DNA from: an uncultured Gammaproteobacteria bacterium
Lineage (GTDB): Bacteria; Pseudomonadota; Gammaproteobacteria; Arenicellales; JAANXG01
Assembly (NCBI GenBank): GCA_947258975.1
Contig: CAMYKK010000009.1
Span: 62,001 to 126,000 of the forward strand
DNA length: 64,000 bases
Direction: 5' to 3'
This document shows positions 1 through 12,839 of the stretch, in pieces. The translations under genes and the position numbers were made by a program. Position 1 is the first letter of the stretch; each line of letters starts with the position of its first letter. The notes beneath the pieces were generated by a model. The model was given only the letters and a program-made list of their open reading frames with translations, was not told the origin of the DNA and searched no databases.

Positions 1-158
1 AGAGCTGGGACGTAACTACAATACGCGCGACGCACTGAAATGCCATCCGAAAATCAAGCGCTTCACACGGTGGATCATCAACAAACCATCCGCAATGCAC
101 GTCGGAGTGCGCAAGAAAAACAAAAAGTGATCACGCGGTTTCTGCCGGGACCGGTGCG

Positions 159-2201
<2,043 letters not shown>

Positions 2202-3392
2202 TTAAAACAAGCGTGTTGCGAGTTCCCCGCCCGGCGGTATATGGTCGTTTTCCATCTCGAGCTCGAGTTTGTGAATCTGCTGACCAATCTTCTCCAGACC
2301 CTGGTCTGTCATCGCCTTTCGATTTTGATCGACCAGCTTACCGTCCAAACGCTCGCACAAGGTCTTGGCACCCACAACCATCTCACGGAACGCGTCGGCC
2401 GGCTTCGAGGTCGCCGGAATATTCATGAAAACCGTAAGCCCATCGGTTCGAAAGTCATCCATATTCTCGTGGTCGAACTCGCCATTATCAAACAAATTAG
2501 CCATCCCATATAGAATCGGTGAGCCGACTCCCGAGACTCGTCGTTTCTGGTAATAGTGTCGCTGATTTACATCCAAACCCAGTTCCCGCGCATATCGATC
2601 GATATCGACGCCGCAGAATCCGCGACCGTGCCGTGCCAGAATATTCACGGTCGCCAATGCATCATATCTCTTACATAGCTCATCGACGGACCGACCCTGT
2701 GCGAGGGCGTCTTCAAAGCTCGATGAGAAACTGAACCTACGTCCAAACACTTCTGCAAATCTTAACACCATCTGCGAAAACTGGTTTAGCTCGGATTCGG
2801 TTACCGCACCATTCCGATCCGCCAACTGCAGTGTCATGCCAAAGTGTGTGAAGCGTGCAGTCGTGGATTCATTTTCCAAATCGGCCCACACTTTCGAGGG
2901 ATAACTACATCCAAACAGTCGATGCCGTTTCTGCAGCTTGTATTCATACTGGCGGTACAAGCCCAAGGCTGTGTCTCGCTTAATGACATTCTTTCCGGGA
3001 ACGCGGGCTACAAAATCTATCTCGATGCCCTCATCATTCGGGCTGGATTCTTGAATGGCGCGGATATTGATGCCGTGAATCGGTGTATGCGCCACTTCTT
3101 GGGCGTCGCGCAATTCATCATCGAATTCGTCAACGTCCAACGGTACACTGGATTCGTCCGCATCTTCCGTGGGAGACAATATGGTGCGTCCCGACTCCGC
3201 CGGTAACGCAGTATCAACTTCTATATCTTCCCTGCGTCCCAGCGTCGGTTCCTGCCAATCCGGGTCCAAGTCACGCATTTTTGACTCCCGCTCCCGTATC
3301 CGCGCGAGGCGATATCGATCGTAGGAAATCATCACGATGACAACAAATAACACCAGCCCGGCAATAATCAACGCTGTTCGCAGTTCAATCAT
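2202..3392 (-). CDS. zipA: Cell division protein ZipA
   Basis: N-terminal TM anchor, acidic linker, C-terminal ZipA FtsZ-binding-like domain; lies between smc and ligA as expected. Confidence 0.88.
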   Translation of the reverse strand: MIELRTALIIAGLVLFVVIVMISYDRYRLARIRERESKMRDLDPDWQEPTLGRREDIEVDTALPAESGRTILSPTEDADESSVPLDVDEFDDELRDAQEVAHTPIHGINIRAIQESSPNDEGIEIDFVARVPGKNVIKRDTALGLYRQYEYKLQKRHRLFGCSYPSKVWADLENESTTARFTHFGMTLQLADRNGAVTESELNQFSQMVLRFAEVFGRRFSFSSSFEDALAQGRSVDELCKRYDALATVNILARHGRGFCGVDIDRYARELGLDVNQRHYYQKRRVSGVGSPILYGMANLFDNGEFDHENMDDFRTDGLTVFMNIPATSKPADAFREMVVGAKTLCERLDGKLVDQNRKAMTDQGLEKIGQQIHKLELEMENDHIPPGGELATRLF

Positions 3393-6300
3393 CGCGCCGC
3401 CATTTCCATTGCTGCGTCAACGTCCACGGAAACCAATCTCGACACCCCGGGTTCCGCCATGGTGATACCGATGAGAATATTAGCGCCTTCCATAGTGATC
3501 TTATTATGAGTAATCACGATTAATTGCGTGCGAGCCGATAAGGTCTTGAGAATCTTACAGTAGCGTTCGACATTAGCATCATCCAGCGGCGCGTCAACTT
3601 CATCCAGCATGCAGAAAGGAGCAGGATTGAGATCAAAGAATGAGAACAACAAGGCGACTGCAGTAAGCGCCTTTTCGCCACCGGATAATAGGTGGATGGT
3701 GCTGTTTCGTTTACCGGGCGGTCGTGCCATCACGCTCACGCCGGTGTCCAGTAAATCGGTCCCAGTAAGCTCAAGGTGGGCGCTACCCCCACCAAACAAT
3801 CGCGGAAATAATTGTTTAAACTCAGCATCAAGGGCCTCGAACATTTCCTTGAATCGCGCCCGGCTCTCGCGATCTATCTTATGGATCACATCCTCCAACA
3901 TCGCCAGTGCTTCAGACAAGTCGTCATGCTGCTTGTCCAGGTACGACTTTCGCTCGGCTTGCTCCTCGTATTCTTCGATTGCCACCAAATTGACGGGGCC
4001 AATTCGATCTATACGGGCGGCGATGCGATCCAACTGCTCCTGCCAGGGCTCTTCCTGCGCATCGTCAGGCAATTCCCGCAGCACCGTTTCCGGCTCATTA
4101 TCGGTTTCTTTTATCTGATCGGCTAAGGTGTCGCGACGCACCACCAATGCTTGCCTCGCTAAACGTAACTGCTCAACCTGTTCCCGCAGGTGTTGGGCGA
4201 CGGTTTCATGTTCGATTCGATCCTGGTCTTTGCCGCCAATCGCGGAATCCAGGCGTTCTGCGTCCTTTCTCGCTTGCGCCAAACGCATTTCTGCCGCTAC
4301 CCGCTTATCGAGCAATGAACTCAGCTCTTCTTGCAGCTGCTTCTCGGGTGGATCACCGTCAGTCAGCAATGCGCGCAGCGCCTGCTGACGCTCGGTTATG
4401 CCGGATTGCTGATGATCCATGCGTTGAATGCTTTCCTGCACCGTTTCTAACGCCGCCAAAAGCCGTTTTTCCTCGAATTGCTCGCGGTGTTTGTTTTCAC
4501 GGTCGGCGTTCGCCGCCGCCTTAGCCTGTTCGAGTTCCTGACGCAAGCGGGAGCGCTCGTCCGCCAGCTTTTCTTGACGGGCGTGAAAGGTTTCTGTCAA
4601 TTGCTGCGCGTTATCGAGCTTTTCGCGGGCCGCGATCAGTTCAGACTCCGCTCGGCCGAGGAATTGATCCAACTCATTCAATTCCGTCACAATCTGACTG
4701 CTGCGCGCCTGCAACTCGACAGCCCGCGCCTCCGCATGGCCCAGTTGTTTATGCAGCTCGGTGCGTTGTTTTGTCTTATCGCTCAGCGATTGACGTTTCG
4801 CGGCTTGTTCTTCTTCCAACGCCACCAGGCGTTGCCGTTGAGCCTCAATATCACCGTCGAGGCGCTTGATCTCATCGGCGAGTTCTTTCTTGTCTTGACA
4901 CAGACGCTCGATTTCTTTCTCTCGCACCAGCAAGCCGGCTTTGGCGCCCTCACCCTTGGCCACCACTACCCAGTTCCGTCCCATCCACACGCCATCTTGG
5001 GTGACAATTGATTCATGCGCCGCAAGTTGTGCGCGCCTCATAACGGCGGATTTAATATCTGGGCATATATAAATATGGCCAAGCCAGTGCCTAAGGTCCG
5101 CGCAGTGACAGGTGACCTTGTTCAACAATATCGACGCAGACGACGGTGTTTCGACACGTGGTCTACTCCTATTCTCGACCATGCATAAACCTGATCCCGG
5201 AAAGCTAGACGCATCGGCCGTGACTTGATCGAGGGTATCAACACATAGTGCCCCCAATCGTCTACCTAACACGCAATCAACGGCCGTTTCCCAACCAGGT
5301 TCCACGTCAAGTTCACCCGCTAGGCGAGACACATCGGACAACCGATGTTTTTGCAGCCATGCAACCGCATCTTCATCCTGTGCGCCCAACGCCGACGCCT
5401 GCATTTCTCTTAGGGAGTTCAAACGCGCCGCTGTTTCCTGATACCGGTGACGCGCCTCATACAGTTCCTCTTCCGCGGTATCAACGACTGCACGTTGTTT
5501 CTGGATCCGCCCGTCAAGCACATCAACACTCTGCTCCAGCTCCGCATATATCCGATCCAGTTCCCTGACTTGTTTGCGCAAACCCGGAGTATCGGTCCGT
5601 TCCAAGACCAATCGAATTTCGTTCAAGTTTCCGGCCAGGCGCGCTTGTCGACCGGCAATATGTTCGATCTGACGATGATGTTCTTCAATACGGGCCCTTT
5701 GGACTTCGCGCTCGTGTTCTGGTCGCGCCGCATCGCGCCCAAACTCGTCCCATTCGGCTTGCCAATGCTGGAACGTCTGCTCCGCAGCACTCAGCGATTC
5801 CATGGCCTGCTCAAACTGCTGGTTCACTTGCGCCAGCCGTGGGCGACACTCGTCCAACTTCCGCCGCAGGTCGGACAGCCGGTCGTGGTCCGCCGCCACG
5901 TGCACCTGCGCTTCTTCGTGTGCTTCAGTAAGTCGCTGGAGCTCCTGTTGGCGCTGTTGCTGGGTCTGTCGCGCGTGTTCGATACTTTGTTCCTTGCTCG
6001 AGATCTCAGCGCCAACCTGATAGAAGTGACCTTGAGTTTGATTCAATCGCTCATTTGCGCCCGCCAACTCGAGGCGAAGTTGCTCGATTTCATTTTCGGC
6101 GCCGCGCTGGTCGGCGATTTTAGATTCCAGCTCGGATTGGCGCCGTAACAGATTACTATCTTGGCCCTTGAGTTGCTGATCAAGACCGCGCCAGCGAAGG
6201 CTGATTAATTGCACGCGCAATGTCCGCTCTTCCTGTTTGAGGATCTTATATCGTGCGGCAGCGCTGGATTGACGCTTGAGGCGGCGCAGCTGAGACTCCA

Positions 6301-6901
6301 ACTCACGACTGATATCTCCAACCCGCTCCAGATTTTCGCGGGTATGGCGAATCCGATTCTCGGTCTCGCGCCGGCGCTCCTTGTATTTGGAGATGCCGGC
6401 TGCCTCCTCCACGAGTGTCCGCAGTTCTTCCGGTTTGGCTTCAATGATCCGGCTCACCATTCCTTGCTCGATGATCGAGTAAGATCGCGGCCCCAGGCCA
6501 GTGCCAAGGAAAATATCGGTGATGTCACGACGCCGGCACCGGGTCTTATTTACGTAGTAAGACGATTGACCATCGCGGGACAATTCCCGGCGAATCGCGA
6601 TCTCACTGTAGCCAGCATAGGCGCCGGGTGCTTTACCCTGGCTATTGTCGAACACCAGTTCCACCGCCGCCTTGCCCACTGGTTTTCGCGCGGTGGACCC
6701 GTTGAAGATGACATCGGCCATGCTGTCGCCACGCAAAGTTTTTGCGGATGACTCACCCATAACCCAGCGCACAGCATCAATGATGTTTGACTTTCCACAA
6801 CCATTCGGGCCGACTACGCCCACCAGGTTGGCGGGAAACGAGACGGAAGTGGGATCTACGAAGGATTTAAAGCCGGATAGTTTGATATGCTTCAGACGCA
6901 T
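3389..6901 (-). CDS. smc: Chromosome segregation protein SMC
   Basis: 1170 aa; Walker A GPNGCGKSNIIDAVRWVMGE, long coiled coils, hinge, C-terminal LLSGGEKALTAVALLFSFF and DEVDAPLDDAN. Confidence 0.97.
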   Translation of the reverse strand: MRLKHIKLSGFKSFVDPTSVSFPANLVGVVGPNGCGKSNIIDAVRWVMGESSAKTLRGDSMADVIFNGSTARKPVGKAAVELVFDNSQGKAPGAYAGYSEIAIRRELSRDGQSSYYVNKTRCRRRDITDIFLGTGLGPRSYSIIEQGMVSRIIEAKPEELRTLVEEAAGISKYKERRRETENRIRHTRENLERVGDISRELESQLRRLKRQSSAAARYKILKQEERTLRVQLISLRWRGLDQQLKGQDSNLLRRQSELESKIADQRGAENEIEQLRLELAGANERLNQTQGHFYQVGAEISSKEQSIEHARQTQQQRQQELQRLTEAHEEAQVHVAADHDRLSDLRRKLDECRPRLAQVNQQFEQAMESLSAAEQTFQHWQAEWDEFGRDAARPEHEREVQRARIEEHHRQIEHIAGRQARLAGNLNEIRLVLERTDTPGLRKQVRELDRIYAELEQSVDVLDGRIQKQRAVVDTAEEELYEARHRYQETAARLNSLREMQASALGAQDEDAVAWLQKHRLSDVSRLAGELDVEPGWETAVDCVLGRRLGALCVDTLDQVTADASSFPGSGLCMVENRSRPRVETPSSASILLNKVTCHCADLRHWLGHIYICPDIKSAVMRRAQLAAHESIVTQDGVWMGRNWVVVAKGEGAKAGLLVREKEIERLCQDKKELADEIKRLDGDIEAQRQRLVALEEEQAAKRQSLSDKTKQRTELHKQLGHAEARAVELQARSSQIVTELNELDQFLGRAESELIAAREKLDNAQQLTETFHARQEKLADERSRLRQELEQAKAAANADRENKHREQFEEKRLLAALETVQESIQRMDHQQSGITERQQALRALLTDGDPPEKQLQEELSSLLDKRVAAEMRLAQARKDAERLDSAIGGKDQDRIEHETVAQHLREQVEQLRLARQALVVRRDTLADQIKETDNEPETVLRELPDDAQEEPWQEQLDRIAARIDRIGPVNLVAIEEYEEQAERKSYLDKQHDDLSEALAMLEDVIHKIDRESRARFKEMFEALDAEFKQLFPRLFGGGSAHLELTGTDLLDTGVSVMARPPGKRNSTIHLLSGGEKALTAVALLFSFFDLNPAPFCMLDEVDAPLDDANVERYCKILKTLSARTQLIVITHNKITMEGANILIGITMAEPGVSRLVSVDVDAAMEMAAR

Positions 6902-7036
6902 CAGCTATTCCAGTAACACCAACAATATTAAAGGTTCCATTTTTAGTAGCGCTGTTTTGGCAAGTCGAACAAATTATGAGGAGTCAAATGGAATACCTAT
7001 ATTCTGTAAAACAAACCTAACACATCAATTACTGAT

Positions 7037-7426
7037 ATGCCTACACAAACTAGGATTACGCTGGACACGTTCGATAATCCTAATCCAGGGCGTAATTATA
7101 CTGTGCGAATTCGAATTCCAGAGTTCACTTGTCTGTGCCCAAAGACCGGTCAGCCTGATTTCGCGACCCTCGACCTCGAATACGTGCCCGACGGGAAGTG
7201 CGTGGAACTGAAATCGCTCAAATTGTATATCTGGTCGTATCGCGACCAGGGCGCCTTCCACGAGGCGGTGGCTAATCAGATTCTCGACGATCTGGTCGCA
7301 GCCGTCGGCCCACGATTCATGCGCCTTACGGCCAGATTCAATGTCCGCGGCGGATTGTACACCACTGTCGTCGCAGAACACCGTGCCGAAGATTGGGTCG
7401 CAGTCGCGCAGGAACGCTTGCCGTAA
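7037..7426 (+). CDS. queF: NADPH-dependent 7-cyano-7-deazaguanine reductase QueF, short unimodular type
   Basis: 129 aa; [17 protein letters not shown] and [20 protein letters not shown] motifs. Confidence 0.93.
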   Translation: MPTQTRITLDTFDNPNPGRNYTVRIRIPEFTCLCPKTGQPDFATLDLEYVPDGKCVELKSLKLYIWSYRDQGAFHEAVANQILDDLVAAVGPRFMRLTARFNVRGGLYTTVVAEHRAEDWVAVAQERLP

Positions 7427-7520
7427 GTGCGGGAACAACAAATGTTTCGTATAAACAACTGGTTCCGAAAAACACTTAGTTTTTTACTTGACTTGAGGCA
7501 TCATCGGCTGGGCATAAGAC

Positions 7521-8213
7521 GTGCAAAAAATAGAAAATAGCCCGTTAGACCCAATCGTAAAGTGGCTCTTCCCAAAGCTGCTTCCCTATGTTCCCGGCAG
7601 ACTCAGCGCCAATGTGATCTCCATCATCGGCATCATCGCTGCTGTGCTTGTCAGCGTTTGTCTGTATCTCACCGCGTGGTCGCGCTGGATGTGCTTCGCC
7701 GGGGCGGTATTGGTATTCGTGCACTGGTTCGGGGACACGCTGGATGGCGTAGTGGCCCGTGCCCGCCAAACAACGAAGCTCGGTTTTTATCTCGACCACT
7801 TTGGAGATTCACTGAGCGTGGTATTCATCAGTCTCGGTATGTTCTTGATCAAAGGATCACATTTCGCCATAGGACTGGTGGTTGTTACCTTGTATCTCTT
7901 ATTGATCATTAACGGGCTGATCAAGGCAGAGCTGACGCGAGTCATGGAGTTGCCTGCGTTTGGACCCACTGAATTGCATATACTCGCTGTCGCTCTATTG
8001 GTTGCTCAACCGTTCATTAATTTCGGTCAGCCGCTATCCTGGTTTCCGAACGCCATCGGCGATCAAGGGTGGCTGACAAGCGCGCTGGGGTTTGATCGAG
8101 GCCTCACACTTATCGATGTCGCGGGATTGGGAATAGCCGTCATCGCGACTTTTATGCTGATTGTCGAAATTGTGAAGACAGTCGATGCAATCAAGCGTTT
8201 GGATCAGGATTAG
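7521..8213 (+). CDS. CDP-alcohol phosphatidyltransferase family membrane protein
   Basis: DTLDGVVARARQTTKLGFYLDHFGD matches the D-x2-DG-x2-AR-x8-G-x3-D-x3-D signature; several TM segments. Confidence 0.88.
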   Translation: MQKIENSPLDPIVKWLFPKLLPYVPGRLSANVISIIGIIAAVLVSVCLYLTAWSRWMCFAGAVLVFVHWFGDTLDGVVARARQTTKLGFYLDHFGDSLSVVFISLGMFLIKGSHFAIGLVVVTLYLLLIINGLIKAELTRVMELPAFGPTELHILAVALLVAQPFINFGQPLSWFPNAIGDQGWLTSALGFDRGLTLIDVAGLGIAVIATFMLIVEIVKTVDAIKRLDQD

Positions 8214-9219
8214 CTACGAGGTCTCCCTCACGTCGCGCTAGTCCAGGAATCAACACGGTCGCGCCGGTGGTTCTTCGCGCCGTTAGATCTTCATGCGCCT
8301 GGGCAACGTTCTGTAACGCATAGGTCTGCCGCACATCGATCTTCACAGCGCCACTAGCCACCACGTCAAACAGTTCGCCCGCTGAGGCCACCAAATCCGA
8401 ACGTTTGTCGATGTAGTCAAACAACGTAGGACGGGTCATATAAAGTGACCCTTTTTTGCTCAGGATGGAAGGCTCGATCGGTGCAACGGGTCCGGAGGAC
8501 TGGCCGAAACTGACCATCAGGCCCAATTTGCGCAAACAGTCCAGGGACTTTATGAACGTATCTTTACCCACGGAATCGTACACAACCGGCACTCCTGTAC
8601 CGCCGGTGATTTCCTTGACCCGCTTCGCAAAATCGTCTTGCGTGTAGATTATTGGATGATCACAGCCCAGGCTGGTGGCGTATTCGGCTTTTTCCTTGGA
8701 GCCGACGGTACCGATCACGGTGGCGCCGAGGTGCTTGGCCCACTGGCAAGCGATCGATCCCACACCGCCGGCCACCGCGTGAAACAGGATTACATCACCC
8801 GGTTTCACACTGTAAGTGCGGCGCAACAAATATTGCGCAGTCAATCCCTGTAACATCAGCGCAGCAGCGGTTAAATCGTCAATGGCATCGGGCAACTTTA
8901 CGAGACGCTCGGCTGGATACAGGCGCTGCTCGCAATACGCGCCGATCGGCCCGCCAGCGTAAGCGACCCGGTCACCCACCGACACTTCGGTGACTCCCCG
9001 GCCCACCGCTTCAACCACGCCTGCGGCCTCCATTCCCAGGATCACTGGAAGATGTGGCGGCGGATACGTACCCTCCCGAAAATAGATATCGATGAAGTTT
9101 AGGCCGATCGCGCTGTGTCGTATCAATGCGTCACCCACACCTGGCTGTCCGAGACTGACTTCTTCCCAACACAGTTTATCGGGCCCACCAGTTTCGTGAA
9201 CGCGAATCGCCATATTCAT
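8191..9219 (-). CDS. Quinone oxidoreductase / zinc-independent MDR alcohol dehydrogenase family
   Basis: LFHAVAGGVGSIACQWAKHLGATVIGTVGS Rossmann motif; QOR-like N-terminus. Confidence 0.92.
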   Translation of the reverse strand: MNMAIRVHETGGPDKLCWEEVSLGQPGVGDALIRHSAIGLNFIDIYFREGTYPPPHLPVILGMEAAGVVEAVGRGVTEVSVGDRVAYAGGPIGAYCEQRLYPAERLVKLPDAIDDLTAAALMLQGLTAQYLLRRTYSVKPGDVILFHAVAGGVGSIACQWAKHLGATVIGTVGSKEKAEYATSLGCDHPIIYTQDDFAKRVKEITGGTGVPVVYDSVGKDTFIKSLDCLRKLGLMVSFGQSSGPVAPIEPSILSKKGSLYMTRPTLFDYIDKRSDLVASAGELFDVVASGAVKIDVRQTYALQNVAQAHEDLTARRTTGATVLIPGLARREGDLVANPDPNA

Positions 9220-9434
9220 GATATCGATCCCCTTTTATAGTGATTAGCTGAAGGCCTGCCGACTACTATTGTAGCCCCTAGCCCGCATTTTTCACCAGGC
9301 GCCCCACCTCTATTCACGGTCTGAAGCATAAACAACCGCAGCGTTTCTTTCATGAAATGGGAATATTCCACTCTCCACATTGCTTGGCAAGATCAGGGGC
9401 GGGGCGCCTGAGGCAATATACGGGCTACACGAAC

Positions 9435-10223
9435 CTAGCACGTTTTCCGAGCGTTACGGATTTGTTCATAGGCGCTCCGGATCTCCTGGGTTTTTTCAGT
9501 CGCCAGTTTGATCATTTCTTCAGGTAACCCTTTGGCAACGAGTTTGTCTGGATGATGTTGATTCATCAACCTCCGGTATGCCTTTTTCACCTCCGCATCA
9601 CCGGTAGCGGACGTCACTCCCAACGTCTTATAGGCATCCCCCAGCGAAGGCCGCCCCCCGGTTGCGGCGCTTCGTTCATATGCGGATACGCCTTCGATGA
9701 AACCCAGTATCTGTTGAAACCGGCGCTTGGAGAATCCGATTTGCTCGGCAATGTGGAGTAGCGCTTCCCTCTCCACGTGATCCAGACCGCCATCGGCAAA
9801 TGCGGCCTGAACCTGAATTTCCAGGAACATTTGCAACAGCGTGGTACGCCGACCGCACTCGTGGCGTAGCTGGTCCAATACATCATCTACCGGGAAGTCT
9901 GTCCGTTTGCCCTGCCGAAATAATCCGATGGCGGCATCCCGTTGCTGCGCATTGAGCCGCATCTGTCTCATCACGTCTTCGGCCATCGCGATTTCACTCG
10001 GACTCACACGGCCGTCGACTTTGGCAATGTATCCCATTATCGTAAATACGGCGGTAAAAAATACCGTTTGTGTTCTTTCGTTGTTGCCGATCCGCCCCCT
10101 GTCGCCCAGGTCTACCACACCTTTATCGAACTGATGACCCAGCGCGGCGCCCAAAGCGGCGCCAAGCGGCCCCCCCAACATAAAACCAAATGCACCGCCG
10201 GCTAATTTTCCCCACCAGGCCAT
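9435..10223 (-). CDS. djlA: TerB plus DnaJ domain co-chaperone, DjlA-like
   Basis: Gly-rich N-terminal TM, TerB-like core, C-terminal J domain with HPD (NQHHPDKLVAKG). Confidence 0.85.
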   Translation of the reverse strand: MAWWGKLAGGAFGFMLGGPLGAALGAALGHQFDKGVVDLGDRGRIGNNERTQTVFFTAVFTIMGYIAKVDGRVSPSEIAMAEDVMRQMRLNAQQRDAAIGLFRQGKRTDFPVDDVLDQLRHECGRRTTLLQMFLEIQVQAAFADGGLDHVEREALLHIAEQIGFSKRRFQQILGFIEGVSAYERSAATGGRPSLGDAYKTLGVTSATGDAEVKKAYRRLMNQHHPDKLVAKGLPEEMIKLATEKTQEIRSAYEQIRNARKTC

Positions 10224-10382
10224 ATCATTATCCTACTGTTTGCGTCAGCGCTTTGCACAACCGTTGTGGCGAGTGGATGGTTTGCCGCCGCCGGAGCAAC
10301 TCCTGAGTGCGAACGCCCCGCACTGGACACCCGCGCGCTATGAACGCCGATTTCATGCTCGGCTCCATAAGCAAATGCAAAT

Positions 10383-11738
10383 TTAGCCCGCGGGAAACTC
10401 GACGACAACTTCCGTACCACGGCCACCGCGCGCGACGATATGCACAGCACCACCATATGCCTCGACAATGTCTTGCACCGAGGCCAGACCGAGACCTTGT
10501 CCTGCGACCCGGCTGTCCGACCGCACTCCCCGCTTCAATACTTGCTCGCGTAGAGACACGTCAATTCCCGGCCCGTCATCGACAACATACAACCGTACGC
10601 CGGATCTGCGTCCGGGCTCGGTAATCGGCCCGGCGCGGACGATGACGTGTCCACGGCACCATTTGAAGGCGTTATCGAGAAGATTACCCAGTACTTCGAA
10701 AAAATCACCCTCATCGCCATAAAATTTCAATCCCGGGCGAATCTTCTGCTCCACTTGGATATTACGATCGGCGTATACCTTACATAGTGCGGTGATTACT
10801 TTCTTGACGCTCGCGGGCACCGATACCGGAGCGGTCAGCGTACGCCTGCCCGCCGCCGCTGCACGCCGCAGTTGATAATCGACAATTTCCGACATCCGTT
10901 CCACTTGCGCGGCGACCTCAACCGACTTGATCGGGTGCTTGGACTCCATCGCGCCCTGAATCACCGCTAGCGGGGTTTTGAGGCTGTGGGCGAGATCGCC
11001 CAGCGTATTGCGGTAACGCGCTATCTGACGCCGTTCATTAGTGATGAAGGCGTTGATATTGCGAGTCAATCCAGATAATTCCCGCGGATACTCGTCTGCC
11101 AGTTGGGACAATTCACCCTGCTCCACCGCCGCAACGTCCTCCGCAAGCGCTCGTAATGGCGTGAGGCTCCACCGCAATACAGCAGTCTGCACCAACAACA
11201 TTACCACTACCGCACCGCCAAGCCAGATCCATAGGCTGCGGCGAAAACTTTCGACTTGCGCAGTATAGTTTGCCAGGTCCTCGACAACGGCAAATTCATA
11301 GTCCACGGTCGCTTGGTCGTTGATCTCCCACGCAATACCGAATCGCAACCAAAATAATTCGCTGCCATCGCGAGTTTGGATTCGTTCGAACAGTGAATCG
11401 CCAGACGCCAATTTCAGGCGTGCCGGAAGACTGCTGCCCAGCAAAGACCCGGAACGCCAAACTACATTCGCGTCTCGGTCTATCACGCGGGCGTACAGTC
11501 CGGAATTTATCCGTGAAAATCGCGCCTCCGGCAAATTCGCCGGCACAATCAGGCGTCCACGGTTGTCGACATCGAACGCGGCTAATAATCCATATAGCTG
11601 GCCTTGCAAATGGTCGCGCACCGCGGTCTCGGCACTATCTTGAAACGCCTGATCCAGCACCCACCCGGTGACGCCCAAAAACGCGGTTGATGCCACACTG
11701 GCAGCCAGCAGTAACCGGCCGTACAGGGAGAGCGTCAC
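10383..11738 (-). CDS. Sensor histidine kinase, PhoQ-like
   Basis: TM-periplasmic-TM, HAMP, H-box LAHSLKTPLAVIQG, HATPase motifs DDGPGID and GQGLGLASV. Confidence 0.9.
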   Translation of the reverse strand: MTLSLYGRLLLAASVASTAFLGVTGWVLDQAFQDSAETAVRDHLQGQLYGLLAAFDVDNRGRLIVPANLPEARFSRINSGLYARVIDRDANVVWRSGSLLGSSLPARLKLASGDSLFERIQTRDGSELFWLRFGIAWEINDQATVDYEFAVVEDLANYTAQVESFRRSLWIWLGGAVVVMLLVQTAVLRWSLTPLRALAEDVAAVEQGELSQLADEYPRELSGLTRNINAFITNERRQIARYRNTLGDLAHSLKTPLAVIQGAMESKHPIKSVEVAAQVERMSEIVDYQLRRAAAAGRRTLTAPVSVPASVKKVITALCKVYADRNIQVEQKIRPGLKFYGDEGDFFEVLGNLLDNAFKWCRGHVIVRAGPITEPGRRSGVRLYVVDDGPGIDVSLREQVLKRGVRSDSRVAGQGLGLASVQDIVEAYGGAVHIVARGGRGTEVVVEFPAG

Positions 11739-12415
11739 GATGTGCGCGTGAGTTTGAAGCGATAGCCGCGGCCACGAAGCGTCTCTATGGGCTTGATCAA
11801 ATTGTCCGGATCCAGTTTCTTGCGCAGGCGGCCGATAAATACCTCTATCACGTTGCTATCGCGGTCACTGTCCTCTTCGTATATATGGTCGGTCAATTCG
11901 GACTTGGATACTACCTTCCCTGAATTCATCATCAAATATTGCAGCAAGCGATATTCATACGCGGTTAGATTCAACGGTGAACCCGCGACTGACACATCCT
12001 GCGTAGAGGTATTCAATGTTACCGGCCCACATTCAATTGTGATTTGCGCTGATCCCGCGGCACGCCGCAGCAATGCCCGAACCCTGGCCAAAAGTTCCTC
12101 TACATGAAACGGCTTCACAAGATAATCATCGGCACCGGCTTCCAACCCATCTACCTTCTCTTGCCACCGTGACCGCGCGGTCAGGATCAATATCGGAAAG
12201 CTCTGCCGTTCGGCTCGCAACTGCTGGATTACTTGTATTCCGTTCAGTTTTGGTAATCCGATATCAACGATCGCCAGATCCACAGGATATTCCTTACCGA
12301 AATACAATCCCTCCTCGCCGTCCGACGCCGTATCCACGGCAAATCCTTCGTCGCGCAAACGCGCCGCAAGTTGCTCCCGGATTCCGGCCTCATCCTCAAC
12401 TACGAGCACGCGCAT
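11735..12415 (-). CDS. OmpR/PhoP-family response regulator
   Basis: Receiver domain plus winged-helix C-terminus (GRLRKKLDPDNLIKPIETLRGRGYRF); 4-bp overlap with the downstream kinase gene. Confidence 0.94.
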   Translation of the reverse strand: MRVLVVEDEAGIREQLAARLRDEGFAVDTASDGEEGLYFGKEYPVDLAIVDIGLPKLNGIQVIQQLRAERQSFPILILTARSRWQEKVDGLEAGADDYLVKPFHVEELLARVRALLRRAAGSAQITIECGPVTLNTSTQDVSVAGSPLNLTAYEYRLLQYLMMNSGKVVSKSELTDHIYEEDSDRDSNVIEVFIGRLRKKLDPDNLIKPIETLRGRGYRFKLTRTS

Positions 12416-12461
12416 TGGACTAACCCGTATTTCTCACCAGGATCACGGATGCGGGCACACA

Positions 12462-12617
12462 GTGCGGGGACAAGCGCCCCCTGCTGTGCGGGGACAAGCC
12501 CCCTGCTGTGCGGGGACAAGCCCCCTGCTGTGCGGGGACAAGCCCCCTGCTGTGCGGGGACAAGCCCCCTGCTGCGCGGGGACAAGCCCCCTGCTGTGCG
12601 GGGACAAGCGCCGCGCC
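12462..12617. repeat. Tandem array, 7 copies with a 22-bp period (first step 24 bp), core TGCGGGGACAAGCCCCCTGC
   Basis: GTGCGGGGACAAG or its variant starts at 12462, 12486, 12508, 12530, 12552, 12574, 12596; each unit contains GGGG-ACAAG-CCCC dyad symmetry. Confidence 0.97.
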
Positions 12618-12839
12618 TGGAGCGAGATCCATAGCGTGCTATGGGTCGAGTGGAGCGCAAGTTCAGGCGCTCGAGATCGAGCCACGTTCCGGATATCCAC
12701 ACCTGCTTTTCAGCTCGGCAACCTGGAATATTGAAGGTCAACATCCGGTGACGGAGACGCCGTGGTTCCCCGCCCTGTGCGCCCATGAATTGCGGCGGGA
12801 CCCACCGGCGCAACATATGGGTATACGCTGATGAGACGG

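Noticed and set aside
5447-6148. 233-aa plus-strand ORF inside smc
   Set aside because: Antisense to a clearly coding coiled-coil region; no recognisable family.
6902-7036. preQ1 riboswitch upstream of queF
   Set aside because: Looked for a preQ1-I-like short hairpin with A-rich tail and did not find a convincing match.
12462-12617. CRISPR array
   Set aside because: Period of 22 bp with no unique spacers; units are contiguous and near-identical, so this is a tandem repeat and not repeat-spacer structure.
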